A stretch of DNA of 40,135 bases from NCBI RefSeq assembly GCF_000455205.1, contig NZ_AUWQ01000006.1:1-40135 (forward strand). Reading direction: 5' to 3'. Position 1 is the first letter of the stretch. Every line of letters begins with the position of its first letter. Below, piece after piece: positions 8,717 to 16,517 of this stretch. Origin of the DNA: Mycobacterium sp. UM_CSW. GTDB taxonomy: Bacteria; Actinomycetota; Actinomycetes; Mycobacteriales; Mycobacteriaceae. The position numbers and the translations under genes are program-made. A model generated the notes under the pieces. It had not been told where the DNA came from, did not search any database, and saw only the letters and a list, made by a program, of their open reading frames with translations.

Positions 8717-9253
8717 TCAGCCGACGGCGGCCAGCGTCTGGGAGGCGACGATCGCTTGGGCCACACCGGCGACGATCGCCGCGGCCTTCAGCGCCTCGAG
8801 GATGGCCTCGCGGTCCACGCCCGCCTCGCGCAGCGTGTGCTCGTGGGCGACCACGCAGTGCGAACACCCGTTGATCGACGACACCGCGAACGACCAGAGC
8901 TCGAAATTCGCCTTGTCCACACCCGGATTGGCGATGATGTTCATCCGCAACCCGGGCCGAAGGTCGTCGTACTGGCCATCCAGGAAGCCGCGGCCCCGGT
9001 AGAAGACGTTGTTCATGCCCATGATCGACGCGGCGCCCAATGCGGCCTGGTAGGCCTCTGCCGACAGGTAGTCGCCCGCCTCGGCGCCAATCTCGGCCAG
9101 CACCTGGGTGTTTCGGGTGGCCGCGGCGCTGGCCAGCAGCGTGCCCCAGAGCTGTTCCTCGGTCAACACGGTGCTACGCGTGATCGAGCCCAGGTTGAGC
9201 TTGAGGTCCTTGGCGTACTCGGGCAGCGCGGCCTTGAGGTTCTCGACGCTCAT
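8717..9253 (-). CDS. ahpD: Alkyl hydroperoxide reductase D
   Basis: A protein of 178 residues with the AhpD active site: E118, C130-S-H132-C133 and H137 ([12 protein letters not shown]). AhpD acts with AhpC as an antioxidant, passing electrons from dihydrolipoamide-type donors to AhpC through its CxxC. The ATG at 9251-9253 follows a GGGGGCGAG ribosome-binding site. It is the second gene of the ahpC-ahpD operon (10 bp after ahpC), transcribed away from oxyR. All known catalytic residues are present, so it should be functional. Confidence 0.97.
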   Translation of the reverse strand: MSVENLKAALPEYAKDLKLNLGSITRSTVLTEEQLWGTLLASAAATRNTQVLAEIGAEAGDYLSAEAYQAALGAASIMGMNNVFYRGRGFLDGQYDDLRPGLRMNIIANPGVDKANFELWSFAVSSINGCSHCVVAHEHTLREAGVDREAILEALKAAAIVAGVAQAIVASQTLAAVG

Positions 9254-9263
9254 CTCGCCCCCC

Positions 9264-9851
9264 TTATGCCGATGCCTTGAGCAGTTCGCCCGCGTCGATG
9301 GTCGGGTCGCCCTTGCGCCAGTTGCAGGCGCACAGCTCGTCGGACTGCAACGCGTCCAGGACTCGCAGCACCTCGTCGACATTACGCCCCACGGATCCGG
9401 CGGTCGCCGAGACGAATTGGATTTCGTTATTCGGATCGACGATGAAGGTGACCCGGTCGGCGACGCCGTCGGCGTTCAGCACGCCGGTGGCCAGCGAAAG
9501 CTCCCGCTTGATGTCCGAGAGCATCGGGAAGGGCAGCTTCTTGAGGTCTTCGTGCTGCGCGCGCCACTGGAAGTGCACGAACTCACTGTCGATCGAGACG
9601 CCGAGCACCTGCGCGTCGCGGTCCTCAAATTCGTCGTTGAGCTTGCCGAACGCGGCGATCTCCGTCGGGCACACAAAGGTGAAGTCCTTGGGCCAGAAGA
9701 AGATAATGCGCCACTTGCCGTCGTGGTCCTCGTTGGTGATGGTGGTGAAGTAGTCGCCGGGCTGCTTGGCGTCGACCTTCGACAGGTCACCGCCGATCAA
9801 CGCCGTGAGCTGGTAGGCGGGGAATTGGTCGCCGATGGTCAGCAGGGACAT
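9264..9851 (-). CDS. ahpC: Alkyl hydroperoxide reductase C (peroxiredoxin)
   Basis: A protein of 195 residues, a 2-Cys peroxiredoxin with peroxidatic C61 (DFTFVCPTE) and C174/C176 (DELCACNW), the same three-cysteine set as mycobacterial AhpC. It reduces organic peroxides and peroxynitrite in the cytoplasm, with AhpD regenerating it. The ATG at 9849-9851 follows AAGGAGCG. The gene diverges from oxyR across about 100 bp containing a perfect palindrome also found, from memory, in the M. tuberculosis ahpC promoter. Peroxide-inducible expression through OxyR is expected. Confidence 0.98.
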   Translation of the reverse strand: MSLLTIGDQFPAYQLTALIGGDLSKVDAKQPGDYFTTITNEDHDGKWRIIFFWPKDFTFVCPTEIAAFGKLNDEFEDRDAQVLGVSIDSEFVHFQWRAQHEDLKKLPFPMLSDIKRELSLATGVLNADGVADRVTFIVDPNNEIQFVSATAGSVGRNVDEVLRVLDALQSDELCACNWRKGDPTIDAGELLKASA

Positions 9852-9914
9852 ATCGCTCCTTAACTGGAATTATTCAAGATTAGCCGTCTGTCACCATCTT
9901 GCCGCCCCGCAGAT

Positions 9915-9945
9915 TTGAAGTAAAGGTGATATATCACACTATACT
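9915..9945 (+). promoter_or_regulatory. Putative oxyR promoter (leaderless)
   Basis: TTGAAG (9915-9920), 19 bp, then TATACT (9940-9945), a near-consensus -10 box. The -10 ends 7 nt before the ATG at 9953, so transcription should begin at or next to the start codon. Confidence 0.6.
9926..9937. promoter_or_regulatory. Perfect 12-bp palindrome in the oxyR-ahpC control region
   Basis: GTGATATATCAC is self-complementary and lies between the -35-like and -10 boxes of oxyR, upstream of ahpC. The same core is remembered from the M. tuberculosis ahpC promoter. It is a good candidate for an OxyR (or FurA-like) operator that represses oxyR and controls ahpC; which protein binds is inference. Confidence 0.6.
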
Positions 9946-9952
9946 TATGGGT

Positions 9953-10897
9953 ATGCCCGATAAGACCTATCAGCCGACCGTCGCCGGCCTTCGCGCGTTC
10001 GTCGCGGTGGCCGAGAAGCAGCATTTCAGCAGCGCCGCAACGAGTCTCGGCGTAAGCCAGTCGACGCTGTCGCAGGCGCTCGCCGCGCTGGAGGCGGGGC
10101 TGGGCACCCAACTGATCGAAAGATCCACCCGGCGTGTCTTCTTGACGACGGAGGGAACCCAACTCCTGCCCCGCGCCCAGGCCGTGGTCGAGGCCGTCGA
10201 CGCGTTCAGCGCCGCCGCCGCGGGCGCCGCCGACCCGCTGCAGGCCGACCTGCGGCTGGGGCTGATTCCCACCGTGGCGCCCTACGTGCTGCCGACGGTG
10301 CTGGCCGGGCTGGCCGAGCAACTGCCGTCGCTGACGTTGCGGGTGATCGAGGACCAGACCGAGCGGCTGCTCAGGCTGCTGCGCGAGGGGGCGCTGGACG
10401 CGGCGCTGATCGCATTGCCGGCCTCCGACGTGCCGGGCGCCGGGATGACCGCCGTCGGAATCTACGACGAGGACTTCGTGCTCGCGCTGCCGCCGGGGCA
10501 CCCGCTGTCGGGCAAGCGTCGGGTGCCCGCCACCGCGCTGGCCGAGCTGCCGCTGCTGTTGCTGGACGAAGGGCACTGCCTGCGCGACCAGGCGCTGGAC
10601 GTCTGCCAGAAGGCGGGCGTGCGGGCGGAGCTGGCCAACACCCGCGCCGCGTCGCTGGCCACCGCGGTGCAGTGCGTGACCGGCGGGTTGGGGGTGACGC
10701 TCATCCCGCAGACCGCGGTGCCGGTCGAGGCCGCCAGGAGCCGGCTCGGACTCGCGCAGTTCGCCGCGCCGCGCCCCGGGCGGCGAATCGGGCTGGTGTT
10801 TCGCTCCTCGAGCGGCCGCGACGAGTCCTACCGGAAACTGGCCGCGATGATCGGGAAACTGATCGGCCAGGAACACCAGGTAAGCCCGGTCAAATAG
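9953..10897 (+). CDS. oxyR: LysR-family peroxide sensor OxyR
   Basis: A protein of 314 residues with an N-terminal winged helix ([20 protein letters not shown], about 25-44) and a LysR effector domain. C209 and C218 ([13 protein letters not shown]) have the same 9-residue spacing as the redox-active C199/C208 pair of E. coli OxyR. The frame is intact, unlike the pseudogene in the M. tuberculosis complex. Start choice: the ATG at 9953 fits a leaderless transcript from the TATACT box; an ATG at 9947 lies too close to it. It diverges from ahpC, which it should activate on oxidation. Confidence 0.96.
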   Translation: MPDKTYQPTVAGLRAFVAVAEKQHFSSAATSLGVSQSTLSQALAALEAGLGTQLIERSTRRVFLTTEGTQLLPRAQAVVEAVDAFSAAAAGAADPLQADLRLGLIPTVAPYVLPTVLAGLAEQLPSLTLRVIEDQTERLLRLLREGALDAALIALPASDVPGAGMTAVGIYDEDFVLALPPGHPLSGKRRVPATALAELPLLLLDEGHCLRDQALDVCQKAGVRAELANTRAASLATAVQCVTGGLGVTLIPQTAVPVEAARSRLGLAQFAAPRPGRRIGLVFRSSSGRDESYRKLAAMIGKLIGQEHQVSPVK

Positions 10898-10911
10898 TGG
10901 CGCGCCGGCGG

Positions 10912-10917
10912 TAAGTT
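10912..10917 (+). promoter_or_regulatory. -10 box for a leaderless transcript
   Basis: TAAGTT fits the mycobacterial TANNNT -10 motif and ends 6 nt before the ATG at 10924, the spacing expected when transcription starts on the start codon. Confidence 0.45.
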
Positions 10918-10923
10918 CGGCGC

Positions 10924-11625
10924 ATGGAAAAAGTGATCGCGGTGCTGATGCGCCCGGAGCCGGACGACGACTGGTGTGCCCGGCAGCGGGGCCACGTCGC
11001 CGACGCGCTGTTGGAACTGGGGCTGTTCGGGCTGCAGGTGAACGTCCGTGACAGCGCGGTGCGTCACTCGCTGATGACGCTGACGACGATGGACCCGCCG
11101 GCGGCCGCGGTGGTGAGCATGTGGACCCAGCAGTGTTATGGCGACCAGATGCAGGCGGCGTTCAAATTCCTCGCCCAGGAATGCGACCAGGTCGCCGCCT
11201 ACCTGGTGACGGAGTCGGTTCCGCTCGCCGCGCCGCCAACCGAACCAGGTTGCCGGACAACGGGTCTGGCCAACATCGCGTTGTTGCGCCGCCCCGCGCA
11301 GCTGGACCAGGCGACCTGGCTGGCCCGGTGGCAGGGCGACCACACCTCGGTGGCCATCGAGACGCAGTCGACGTTCGGCTATACCCAGAACTGGGTGGTG
11401 CGTGCCCTCACCCCGGACGCGCCGGGAATCGCGGGCATCGTCGAGGAGTTGTTTCCCGAGGAGGCGATCACCGACCTGAAGGCGTTCTTCGGTGCCGCCG
11501 ACGATGACGACCTGCAACACCGGCTCGGCCGGATGGTCGCCAGCACAACTGCATTCGGCGCCAACGAGAACATCGACACGGTGCCGACGAGCCGCTACGT
11601 GTTCAGAACACCATTCCGGGATTGA
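10924..11625 (+). CDS. Conserved mycobacterial protein, Rv1874-like (possible EthD/alpha-beta-barrel fold)
   Basis: A protein of 233 residues with no signal peptide or membrane segment. Position and length match Rv1874 of H37Rv. The second half contains WLARWQGDHTSVAIE followed by GYTQNWVVRAL, resembling EthD-type dimeric alpha+beta barrels (W...W...H, then YxQN). The first half may be a diverged copy of the same fold. It is followed after 8 bp by a PPOX-class flavin/F420 protein, so the two are probably co-transcribed. No function is known; the fold assignment is a suggestion only. Confidence 0.75.
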   Translation: MEKVIAVLMRPEPDDDWCARQRGHVADALLELGLFGLQVNVRDSAVRHSLMTLTTMDPPAAAVVSMWTQQCYGDQMQAAFKFLAQECDQVAAYLVTESVPLAAPPTEPGCRTTGLANIALLRRPAQLDQATWLARWQGDHTSVAIETQSTFGYTQNWVVRALTPDAPGIAGIVEELFPEEAITDLKAFFGAADDDDLQHRLGRMVASTTAFGANENIDTVPTSRYVFRTPFRD

Positions 11626-11633
11626 GGATCGCC

Positions 11634-12077
11634 ATGACAACACTCGACGAGGCGGTGGCCCTGGCCAAGGGCGAAAGCGGTCTGGCCGTGGTCTCGACGG
11701 TTCGCGCCGACGGCACCGTGCAGGCTTCGCTGGTCAACGTCGGGCTGTTGCCGCACCCGGCCACTGATGAGCCGTCGCTGGCTTTCACCACCTACGGCAA
11801 GGTCAAGCTCGCCAACCTGCGGGCCCGCCCACCACTGGCCGTCACGTTCAAGAACGGCTGGCAGTGGGCCACCGTCGAGGGGAGCGCGGAGCTGGCCGGC
11901 CCGGACGACGCGCCGCCCTGGCTCAAAGACGCCGACCAGCTTCGGCTGTTGCTGCGCGAGGTCTTCACCGCCGCCGGCGGCACCCACGACGACTGGGACG
12001 AGTACGACCGCGTCATGGCCAAGGAGCGTCGCGCGGTCGTGCTCATCGCGCCGACCCGCGTCTACAGCAACGGCTGA
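11634..12077 (+). CDS. PPOX-class split beta-barrel protein (Rv1875-like, F420- or FMN-binding)
   Basis: A protein of 147 residues in the pyridoxamine-5'-phosphate-oxidase-like family. It begins LDEAVALAKGESGLAVVSTVRADGTVQASLVNVG, then FTTYGKVKLANLRARPPLAVTF and WATVEGSAELAGP, the usual order for mycobacterial F420-dependent oxidoreductases of this class. The ATG at 11634 lies just behind a GAGGATCG site, 8 bp after the Rv1874-like gene. The reaction is not predictable; members reduce diverse substrates such as biliverdin or aflatoxin-like compounds. Confidence 0.85.
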   Translation: MTTLDEAVALAKGESGLAVVSTVRADGTVQASLVNVGLLPHPATDEPSLAFTTYGKVKLANLRARPPLAVTFKNGWQWATVEGSAELAGPDDAPPWLKDADQLRLLLREVFTAAGGTHDDWDEYDRVMAKERRAVVLIAPTRVYSNG

Positions 12078-12087
12078 ACCCACCCGC

Positions 12088-12093
12088 TAGGCT
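12088..12093 (+). promoter_or_regulatory. -10 box for leaderless crotonase transcript
   Basis: TAGGCT (TANNNT) ends 6 nt before the GTG at 12100, only about 10 bp after the previous stop codon. It supports the chosen start and an independent promoter. Confidence 0.45.
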
Positions 12094-12099
12094 GCAGCC

Positions 12100-12849
12100 G
12101 TGACGCTGCAGATCGACGACATGAACCGGGTGCGGACCCTCACGCTGAACCGGCCCGAGGCGCTCAACGCGTTCAACGAAGCCCTCTACGACGCGACGGC
12201 GGAGGCATTGCTGGCGGCCGCCGACGATCCTGAGGTCGCCGTCGTCCTGCTGACCGGCGCGGGCCGCGGGTTCAGCGCGGGCACCGACCTCGCCGAGATG
12301 CAGGCCCGCATCACCGATCCGGGCTTCACCCCCGGAAAGCACGGCTTCCCCGGCCTGATCGACGCGCTCGCCGCGTTCCCCAAGCCGCTGATCTGCGCCG
12401 TCAATGGCGTCGGCGTGGGGATCGGCGCGACCATCCTCGGGTTCGCAGACCTCGCCTTCATGTCCTCGACGGCGCGGCTGAAGTGCCCCTTCACCAGCCT
12501 GGGCGTGGCCCCCGAGGCGGCCTCGTCCTACCTGCTGCCGCAGCTGGTGGGCCGGCAAAACGCCGCGTGGCTGTTGATGTCCTCGGAGTGGGTCGACGCC
12601 GCGGAGGCGTTGCGGATGGGTCTGGTCTGGCGGGTCTGCGACCCGGGCCGGCTATTACCCACAGCCCGTCGTTACGCCGAAGTCCTTGCGGCCCGGCCCA
12701 TTTCGAGCCTGATGGCCGTCAAGCACACGATGATGGAACCCGTCCGCCCCGAGATCGCCGCGGCGAGCGCGCGCGAGAACGCTCACTTCGCCGAGCTGAT
12801 GGGCGCCCAGGCCAACGCCGCGGCGCTGGCGGACTTCAACAAGCGCTAA
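12100..12849 (+). CDS. Crotonase-family protein (enoyl-CoA hydratase/isomerase)
   Basis: A protein of 249 residues with crotonase motifs NRPEALNAFNEAL, the oxyanion-hole segment GRGFSAGTDL (about 60-69) and CAVNGVGVGIGATI. The active-site stretch PFTSLGVAPEAASSYLLPQ carries a Glu in the position typical of delta3,delta2-enoyl-CoA isomerases, while the hydratase-type first Glu seems absent. An isomerase in unsaturated fatty-acid oxidation is therefore more likely than a hydratase (inference). It starts with GTG behind a leaderless-type -10 box. It ends 4 bp from the convergent bfd gene. I do not assign an echA number. Confidence 0.88.
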   Translation: MTLQIDDMNRVRTLTLNRPEALNAFNEALYDATAEALLAAADDPEVAVVLLTGAGRGFSAGTDLAEMQARITDPGFTPGKHGFPGLIDALAAFPKPLICAVNGVGVGIGATILGFADLAFMSSTARLKCPFTSLGVAPEAASSYLLPQLVGRQNAAWLLMSSEWVDAAEALRMGLVWRVCDPGRLLPTARRYAEVLAARPISSLMAVKHTMMEPVRPEIAAASARENAHFAELMGAQANAAALADFNKR

Positions 12850-12853
12850 CCGG

Positions 12854-13033
12854 CTACTGAGCGGGCTCGAATTGGCGCGACGCGGCGATGATCGCGCGCA
12901 GGGTGCGCCGGCACCGTCCGCAGTCGCCCCCGGCGCCGCACGCCTCGGCGACCTCTTTGGACGTCGAGGCGCCGCGCGCGACGACGTCGGAGACGGTCTG
13001 GTTGGTGGCTCCCACGCACAGGCACACGTACAT
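12854..13033 (-). CDS. bfd: Bacterioferritin-associated ferredoxin (Bfd)
   Basis: A small gene of 59 residues read directly from the minus strand: MYVCLCVGATNQTV, then ACGAGGDCGRCRRTL. The cysteines C4, C6, C38 and C41 form the BFD-type [2Fe-2S] ligand set (CxC...CxxC), with an extra C32. Bfd reduces the ferric core of bacterioferritin and releases stored iron. It diverges from bfrA 239 bp away, with two IdeR-like boxes between them. The ATG at 13031-13033 is the only sensible start. The pairing with bfrA strongly supports the call. Confidence 0.93.
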   Translation of the reverse strand: MYVCLCVGATNQTVSDVVARGASTSKEVAEACGAGGDCGRCRRTLRAIIAASRQFEPAQ

Positions 13034-13081
13034 CAGCGCACCCCTCGGGCGCGGGCGTAAGCCGAGCGAACAAGCCGCATG

Positions 13082-13100
13082 TTAGTGAAGTCTACCCTAA
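13082..13100. promoter_or_regulatory. IdeR-like iron box 1
   Basis: TTAGTGAAGTCTACCCTAA matches the 19-bp IdeR consensus TTAGGTTAGGCTAACCTAA at 14 of 19 positions. It is 49 bp upstream of the bfd start and directly abuts a second box. In M. tuberculosis, IdeR with iron activates bfrA through tandem boxes of this kind. Confidence 0.75.
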
Positions 13101-13119
13101 GTAGGTTAGCGACGCCTAA
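13101..13119. promoter_or_regulatory. IdeR-like iron box 2
   Basis: The 19-mer GTAGGTTAGCGACGCCTAA matches the IdeR consensus at 13 of 19 positions, with the outer arms (TAGGTTAG and CCTAA) intact and the centre degenerate. It is immediately adjacent to box 1, giving a tandem operator between bfd and bfrA. Confidence 0.7.
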
Positions 13120-13272
13120 CCCCGTCTCCGTGACTCACGCGACACACTGAGCACAGCCATACCTTCCTGGAAGATTCCAATTCGGCATGGCAAAGTGCTG
13201 CTAGCGCCCGGTGTTTCAGCCCAGCCCGCCGCCGCGGCGAGACGTGACAGCCCTCCGACGCTAGGAGTGACC

Positions 13273-13752
13273 ATGCAAGGTGATCCGGACGTTCTGCGCC
13301 TGCTCAACGAGCAGCTGACCAGCGAACTCACCGCGATCAACCAGTACTTCCTGCACTCCAAGATGCAGGACAACTGGGGCTTCACCGAGCTGGCCGAGAA
13401 GACCCGCGAAGAGTCGTTCGACGAGATGCGGCACGCGGAGGAGATCACCGATCGCATCCTGCTGCTCGACGGCTTGCCGAACTACCAGCGCCTCTTCTCG
13501 CTGCGCGTCGGCCAGACGCTGCGCGAGCAGTTCGAGGCCGACCTGGCCATCGAATACGAGGTGATGGAGCGGCTCAAGCCCGGAATCATCATGTGTCGGG
13601 AAAAACAGGACAGCACCAGCGCCATCCTGCTGGAGAAGATCGTGGCCGACGAGGAAAAGCACATCGACTACCTGGAAACGCAGCTGGAGTTGATGGAAAA
13701 GCTCGGCGAGGAGCTGTACTCGGCGCAGTGCGTGTCGCGGCCACCGAGCTGA
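13273..13752 (+). CDS. bfrA: Bacterioferritin BfrA
   Basis: A protein of 159 residues with the complete ferroxidase ligand set E18, E51, H54, E94, E127 and H130, and the haem-binding Met52. The 24-mer oxidises Fe(II) and stores iron as a ferric mineral in the cytoplasm. The ATG at 13273 follows AGGAG. The 5' region holds tandem IdeR-like boxes, so iron-dependent activation is expected, and the divergent bfd encodes the likely iron-release partner. A small hairpin follows the stop. Confidence 0.98.
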   Translation: MQGDPDVLRLLNEQLTSELTAINQYFLHSKMQDNWGFTELAEKTREESFDEMRHAEEITDRILLLDGLPNYQRLFSLRVGQTLREQFEADLAIEYEVMERLKPGIIMCREKQDSTSAILLEKIVADEEKHIDYLETQLELMEKLGEELYSAQCVSRPPS

Positions 13753-13761
13753 GCCCGTCGA

Positions 13762-13778
13762 GGCAACGCTTGGTTGCC
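13762..13778. terminator. Small hairpin after bfrA
   Basis: GGCAAC / GTTGCC, a 6-bp stem with a 5-nt loop, 10 bp beyond the bfrA stop. It is a plausible weak terminator between bfrA and the MFS gene. Confidence 0.4.
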
Positions 13779-13787
13779 ATCGGTTAA

Positions 13788-13820
13788 CCCTGGGCACTCA
13801 TAGGCATCGAACGCCCAGGG
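13788..13820. repeat. 8-bp inverted repeat upstream of MFS gene
   Basis: CCCTGGGC at 13788-13795 and GCCCAGGG at 13813-13820 are perfect complements separated by 17 nt. The right arm ends 9 bp before the transporter ATG (13830), so a hairpin would lie over the ribosome-binding region. It may be an operator, an attenuator or part of the bfrA terminator. Confidence 0.4.
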
Positions 13821-13829
13821 AAGGCAGGC

Positions 13830-15926
13830 ATGACGAGCACGACACCGGCGGCGGTTCCGGCCCGCCAGGCTGACCAGTCCACGCCCGGGGAAGTCGCGGT
13901 CAATCCGCAGCGGCGGAATTTCATCTTCATCGCGGTCCTGCTCGGCATGCTCATGGCGGCACTGGACCAGACCATCGTCGCGACCGCGCTGCCGACCATC
14001 GTCGCCAATCTTGGCGGAGCGGGCCATCAATCGTGGGTCGTCACCAGCTACCTGCTGGCCTCGACCATCATGACCGCCCTCGTCGGCAAGTTCGGAGACC
14101 TGTTCGGCCGCAAGCGGGTTTTCCAGGCGGCCGTGGTGTTCTTCGTCACCGGGTCGGTGCTCTGCGGGCTCTCGACCTCGATGGGCATGCTGGTCGCGGC
14201 GCGCGCGCTGCAGGGCATCGGTGGCGGCGGGCTCATGGTGACCGCCATGGCGTTGATCGGCGAGGTGATCCCGCTGCGGGATCGTGGCCGCTACCAGGGC
14301 GCGATGGGCGCGGTGTTCGGCGTGACAACGGTGATCGGCCCATTGCTCGGCGGGTACTTCACCGACCACCTCAGCTGGCGCTGGGCCTTCTGGATCAACG
14401 TGCCGATCTCGATCGTGGTCTTCTTCGTGGCGGCCGCCGCCATCCCGGCGCTGTCCGAACGCAGCAAACCAGTCATCGACTACGTCGGGATCGTCTTCGT
14501 CGGTCTGGGCGCCTCGGGGCTGACGCTGGCCACCAGCTGGGGCGGCACCACATATCCATGGGGCTCGGCGACGATCATCGGGCTGTTCGCCGGCTCCGCC
14601 GTGGCCCTCGCGATCTTCGTCTGGGTGGAAAGCCGTGTCGCCGCGCCCATCCTGCCGACGCGGCTGTTCGCCAGCCCGGTGTTCACGGTGTGCTGTGTGC
14701 TGTCCTTCGTGGTCGGGTTCGCGATGCTGGGCGCCCTGACGTTCCTGCCCACCTACATGCAGTTCGTCGACGGTGTCTCCGCCACCACGTCGGGCCTGCG
14801 CACGCTGCCGATGGTGGTGGGAATGCTGACCACCTCGATGGGCAGCGGCATCCTGGTCGGGCGCACGGGCAAATACAAGGTCTTTCCCGTCGCCGGCACC
14901 GCGGTGATGGCGTTCGCGTTCTTCCTGATGTCCCGAATGGAGCCGTCGACGTCGGCGTGGCTGCAGTCGCTGTTCCTGGTCATCCTCGGGGCGGGGATCG
15001 GGATGTGCATGCAGACGCTGGTCCTCATCGTGCAGAACACCTCCAGCTTCGACGACCTCGGGGTCGCCACCTCCGGCGTGACTTTCTTCCGGACGATCGG
15101 AAGTTCCTTCGGCGCAGCGATATTCGGTTCGCTGTTCACCAACTTCCTGCACGGCCGGATCGGTCCCGCCCTGGCCGCCGCGCGCGCCCCGGCCGCCGCG
15201 GCCGCTTCGCCGGAGGCCCTGCACCGGCTGCCCCACGACATGGCCGCGCCCATAGTGCGGGCCTACGCCGACTCACTCACCCAGGTGTTCCTGTGGGCGG
15301 TCCCGGTCGCGCTGGTCGGCTTCGTCGTAGCGATGTTTCTGCGCCAGGTGCCGTTGCGCGGCATCGGCAACAAGCGGGGCGACATCGGCGAGGCGTTCGC
15401 CATGCCGACCAGCCAGACGCCCGACGACATGCTGGAGGCCGCGATCGGCCGCCTGCTGCGGGGCGTTCCGGGCATGCGACTGCGCAGCATCGCAATGCGA
15501 CCCGATTGCCGGCTCGACGTCGCCGGGTTGTGGGGCGTCCTGCGCATCAACCGCTACGGGCAGATGTACGGCGTCGCCCGGCTCACCGACATGGCCGACT
15601 ACCTGCGGATCCCGTTCGAGGTGCTGGAGCCCACCTTCTCCCGCCTGGTCGCCACCGGTTACGCGCGCGGCGAGGGCGACGAATTGTGGCTGACCCCGGC
15701 CGGGGCGCAGCAGGTCGAATACGTGCACTCGCTGCTGGTGGCCTGGCTGGTCGACAAGCTGGAACGCTCGCCCGGGTTCGAGGGCCGGCCCGACCGGCGA
15801 CAGGTGCAGGCCGCGCTCGGACGCGTCGCGCATCGAGTTCTGGCCCAACGCGATTGGGACAACGAGACGCCGACGGTAGCCATGAACGCGCTAGGCCAGG
15901 GGGCTGGGCGTACCATCACGCCATGA
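13830..15926 (+). CDS. MFS drug exporter (DHA2 type, Rv1877-like) with C-terminal winged-helix-like tail
   Basis: A protein of 698 residues. Residues about 30-510 form a 14-helix major-facilitator transporter of the EmrB/DHA2 type: LDQTIVATALPTIVANLGG in helix 1, GRKRVF in the 2-3 loop, and RALQGIGGGGLM with GPLLGGYFTDHLSWRW for motif C. After the last helix a cytoplasmic tail of about 170 residues contains LRINRYGQMYGV...RIPFEVLEPTFSRLVATGYARGEGDELWLTPAG, which reads like a MarR-type winged helix. Position matches Rv1877. It probably exports drugs or metabolites by proton antiport. The stop overlaps the next start by 4 bp (ATGA). Confidence 0.93.
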   Translation: MTSTTPAAVPARQADQSTPGEVAVNPQRRNFIFIAVLLGMLMAALDQTIVATALPTIVANLGGAGHQSWVVTSYLLASTIMTALVGKFGDLFGRKRVFQAAVVFFVTGSVLCGLSTSMGMLVAARALQGIGGGGLMVTAMALIGEVIPLRDRGRYQGAMGAVFGVTTVIGPLLGGYFTDHLSWRWAFWINVPISIVVFFVAAAAIPALSERSKPVIDYVGIVFVGLGASGLTLATSWGGTTYPWGSATIIGLFAGSAVALAIFVWVESRVAAPILPTRLFASPVFTVCCVLSFVVGFAMLGALTFLPTYMQFVDGVSATTSGLRTLPMVVGMLTTSMGSGILVGRTGKYKVFPVAGTAVMAFAFFLMSRMEPSTSAWLQSLFLVILGAGIGMCMQTLVLIVQNTSSFDDLGVATSGVTFFRTIGSSFGAAIFGSLFTNFLHGRIGPALAAARAPAAAAASPEALHRLPHDMAAPIVRAYADSLTQVFLWAVPVALVGFVVAMFLRQVPLRGIGNKRGDIGEAFAMPTSQTPDDMLEAAIGRLLRGVPGMRLRSIAMRPDCRLDVAGLWGVLRINRYGQMYGVARLTDMADYLRIPFEVLEPTFSRLVATGYARGEGDELWLTPAGAQQVEYVHSLLVAWLVDKLERSPGFEGRPDRRQVQAALGRVAHRVLAQRDWDNETPTVAMNALGQGAGRTITP
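15911..15916 (+). promoter_or_regulatory. Possible internal -10 box
   Basis: TACCAT (TANNNT) inside the 3' end of the transporter gene ends 6 nt before the ATG at 15923. This geometry would give a leaderless transcript of the CMD gene in addition to read-through. Confidence 0.35.
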
Positions 15927-16417
15927 GCCGAATCGGAACGTTCGCCGACGACGACATCTATGGCTGGGCCGCGAAGTCTCCGGACCTCGGCGGCGCGATC
16001 GCCAACTTCAGCCAGGCGGTCTACACCAAGAACCGGCTGCCAATGCGCACCCGCGAGCTGGCCCGGACCGTCATCGCCCACGACAACGAATGCACCGTGT
16101 GCATGAACACCCGCGACGCGGACGGCCCCGCCGCCGGCGTGGACGAGGAGCTGTACGAGCATGCGCTCGAGTGGCGTACCTGGCCGGGGTACAGCGAGCA
16201 GGAGCGACTGGCCGCGGAGTTCGCGCACCGCTTCGGCACCGAGCACACCAAGTTGCGCGACGACGAGGACTTCTGGGCCCGCGCCAACGAGCACTTCACC
16301 GAGGAGCTGCTCGCCGACCTCGCCATGTCCTGCGCCCTGTGGGTGGGCATGGGCCGGATGCTCCGCACCCTCGACATCGGCCAGGCCTGCAAGCTGACCC
16401 TGCCCAGCCGCGCGTAG
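15923..16417 (+). CDS. Carboxymuconolactone-decarboxylase / AhpD-like family protein
   Basis: A protein of 164 residues, helical, with the CMD-family core MRTRELARTVIAHDNECTVCMNTRDA: a C57-T-V-C60 pair and an upstream H53, as in AhpD-type disulfide reductases. A redox role is possible, but no partner is evident beyond the ahpCD locus 6 kb away. Its start overlaps the MFS stop, so it is translationally coupled; a TANNNT box 6 nt before the ATG may also drive it separately. Similar proteins are common in actinobacteria without assigned function. Confidence 0.85.
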   Translation: MSRIGTFADDDIYGWAAKSPDLGGAIANFSQAVYTKNRLPMRTRELARTVIAHDNECTVCMNTRDADGPAAGVDEELYEHALEWRTWPGYSEQERLAAEFAHRFGTEHTKLRDDEDFWARANEHFTEELLADLAMSCALWVGMGRMLRTLDIGQACKLTLPSRA

Positions 16418-16437
16418 CCGCCGCGACACTGCAACGT

Positions 16438-16466
16438 CTGCGACGACACGCCGGGGACCGTCGCAG
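16438..16466. terminator. 8-bp stem after the CMD gene
   Basis: CTGCGACG (16438-16445) pairs with CGTCGCAG (16459-16466) around a 13-nt loop, 20 bp past the CMD stop and 51 bp before the next start. It is a candidate terminator or regulatory hairpin. Confidence 0.4.
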
Positions 16467-16517
16467 CCAGTTAAGTTTGGCGGGCACAAACCGGCACGCA
16501 AGCCTGTTGCGATACCT

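Noticed and set aside
12846-13073. A 75-codon minus-strand frame over bfd
   Set aside because: Another frame of the same strand encodes bfd with all cluster cysteines; this one is its shadow.
14033-16417. A 794-codon open frame overlapping the MFS gene
   Set aside because: It is an out-of-frame shadow of the MFS gene, Arg/Gly-rich with no family motifs; only its last part coincides with the real CMD gene, which starts at 15923.
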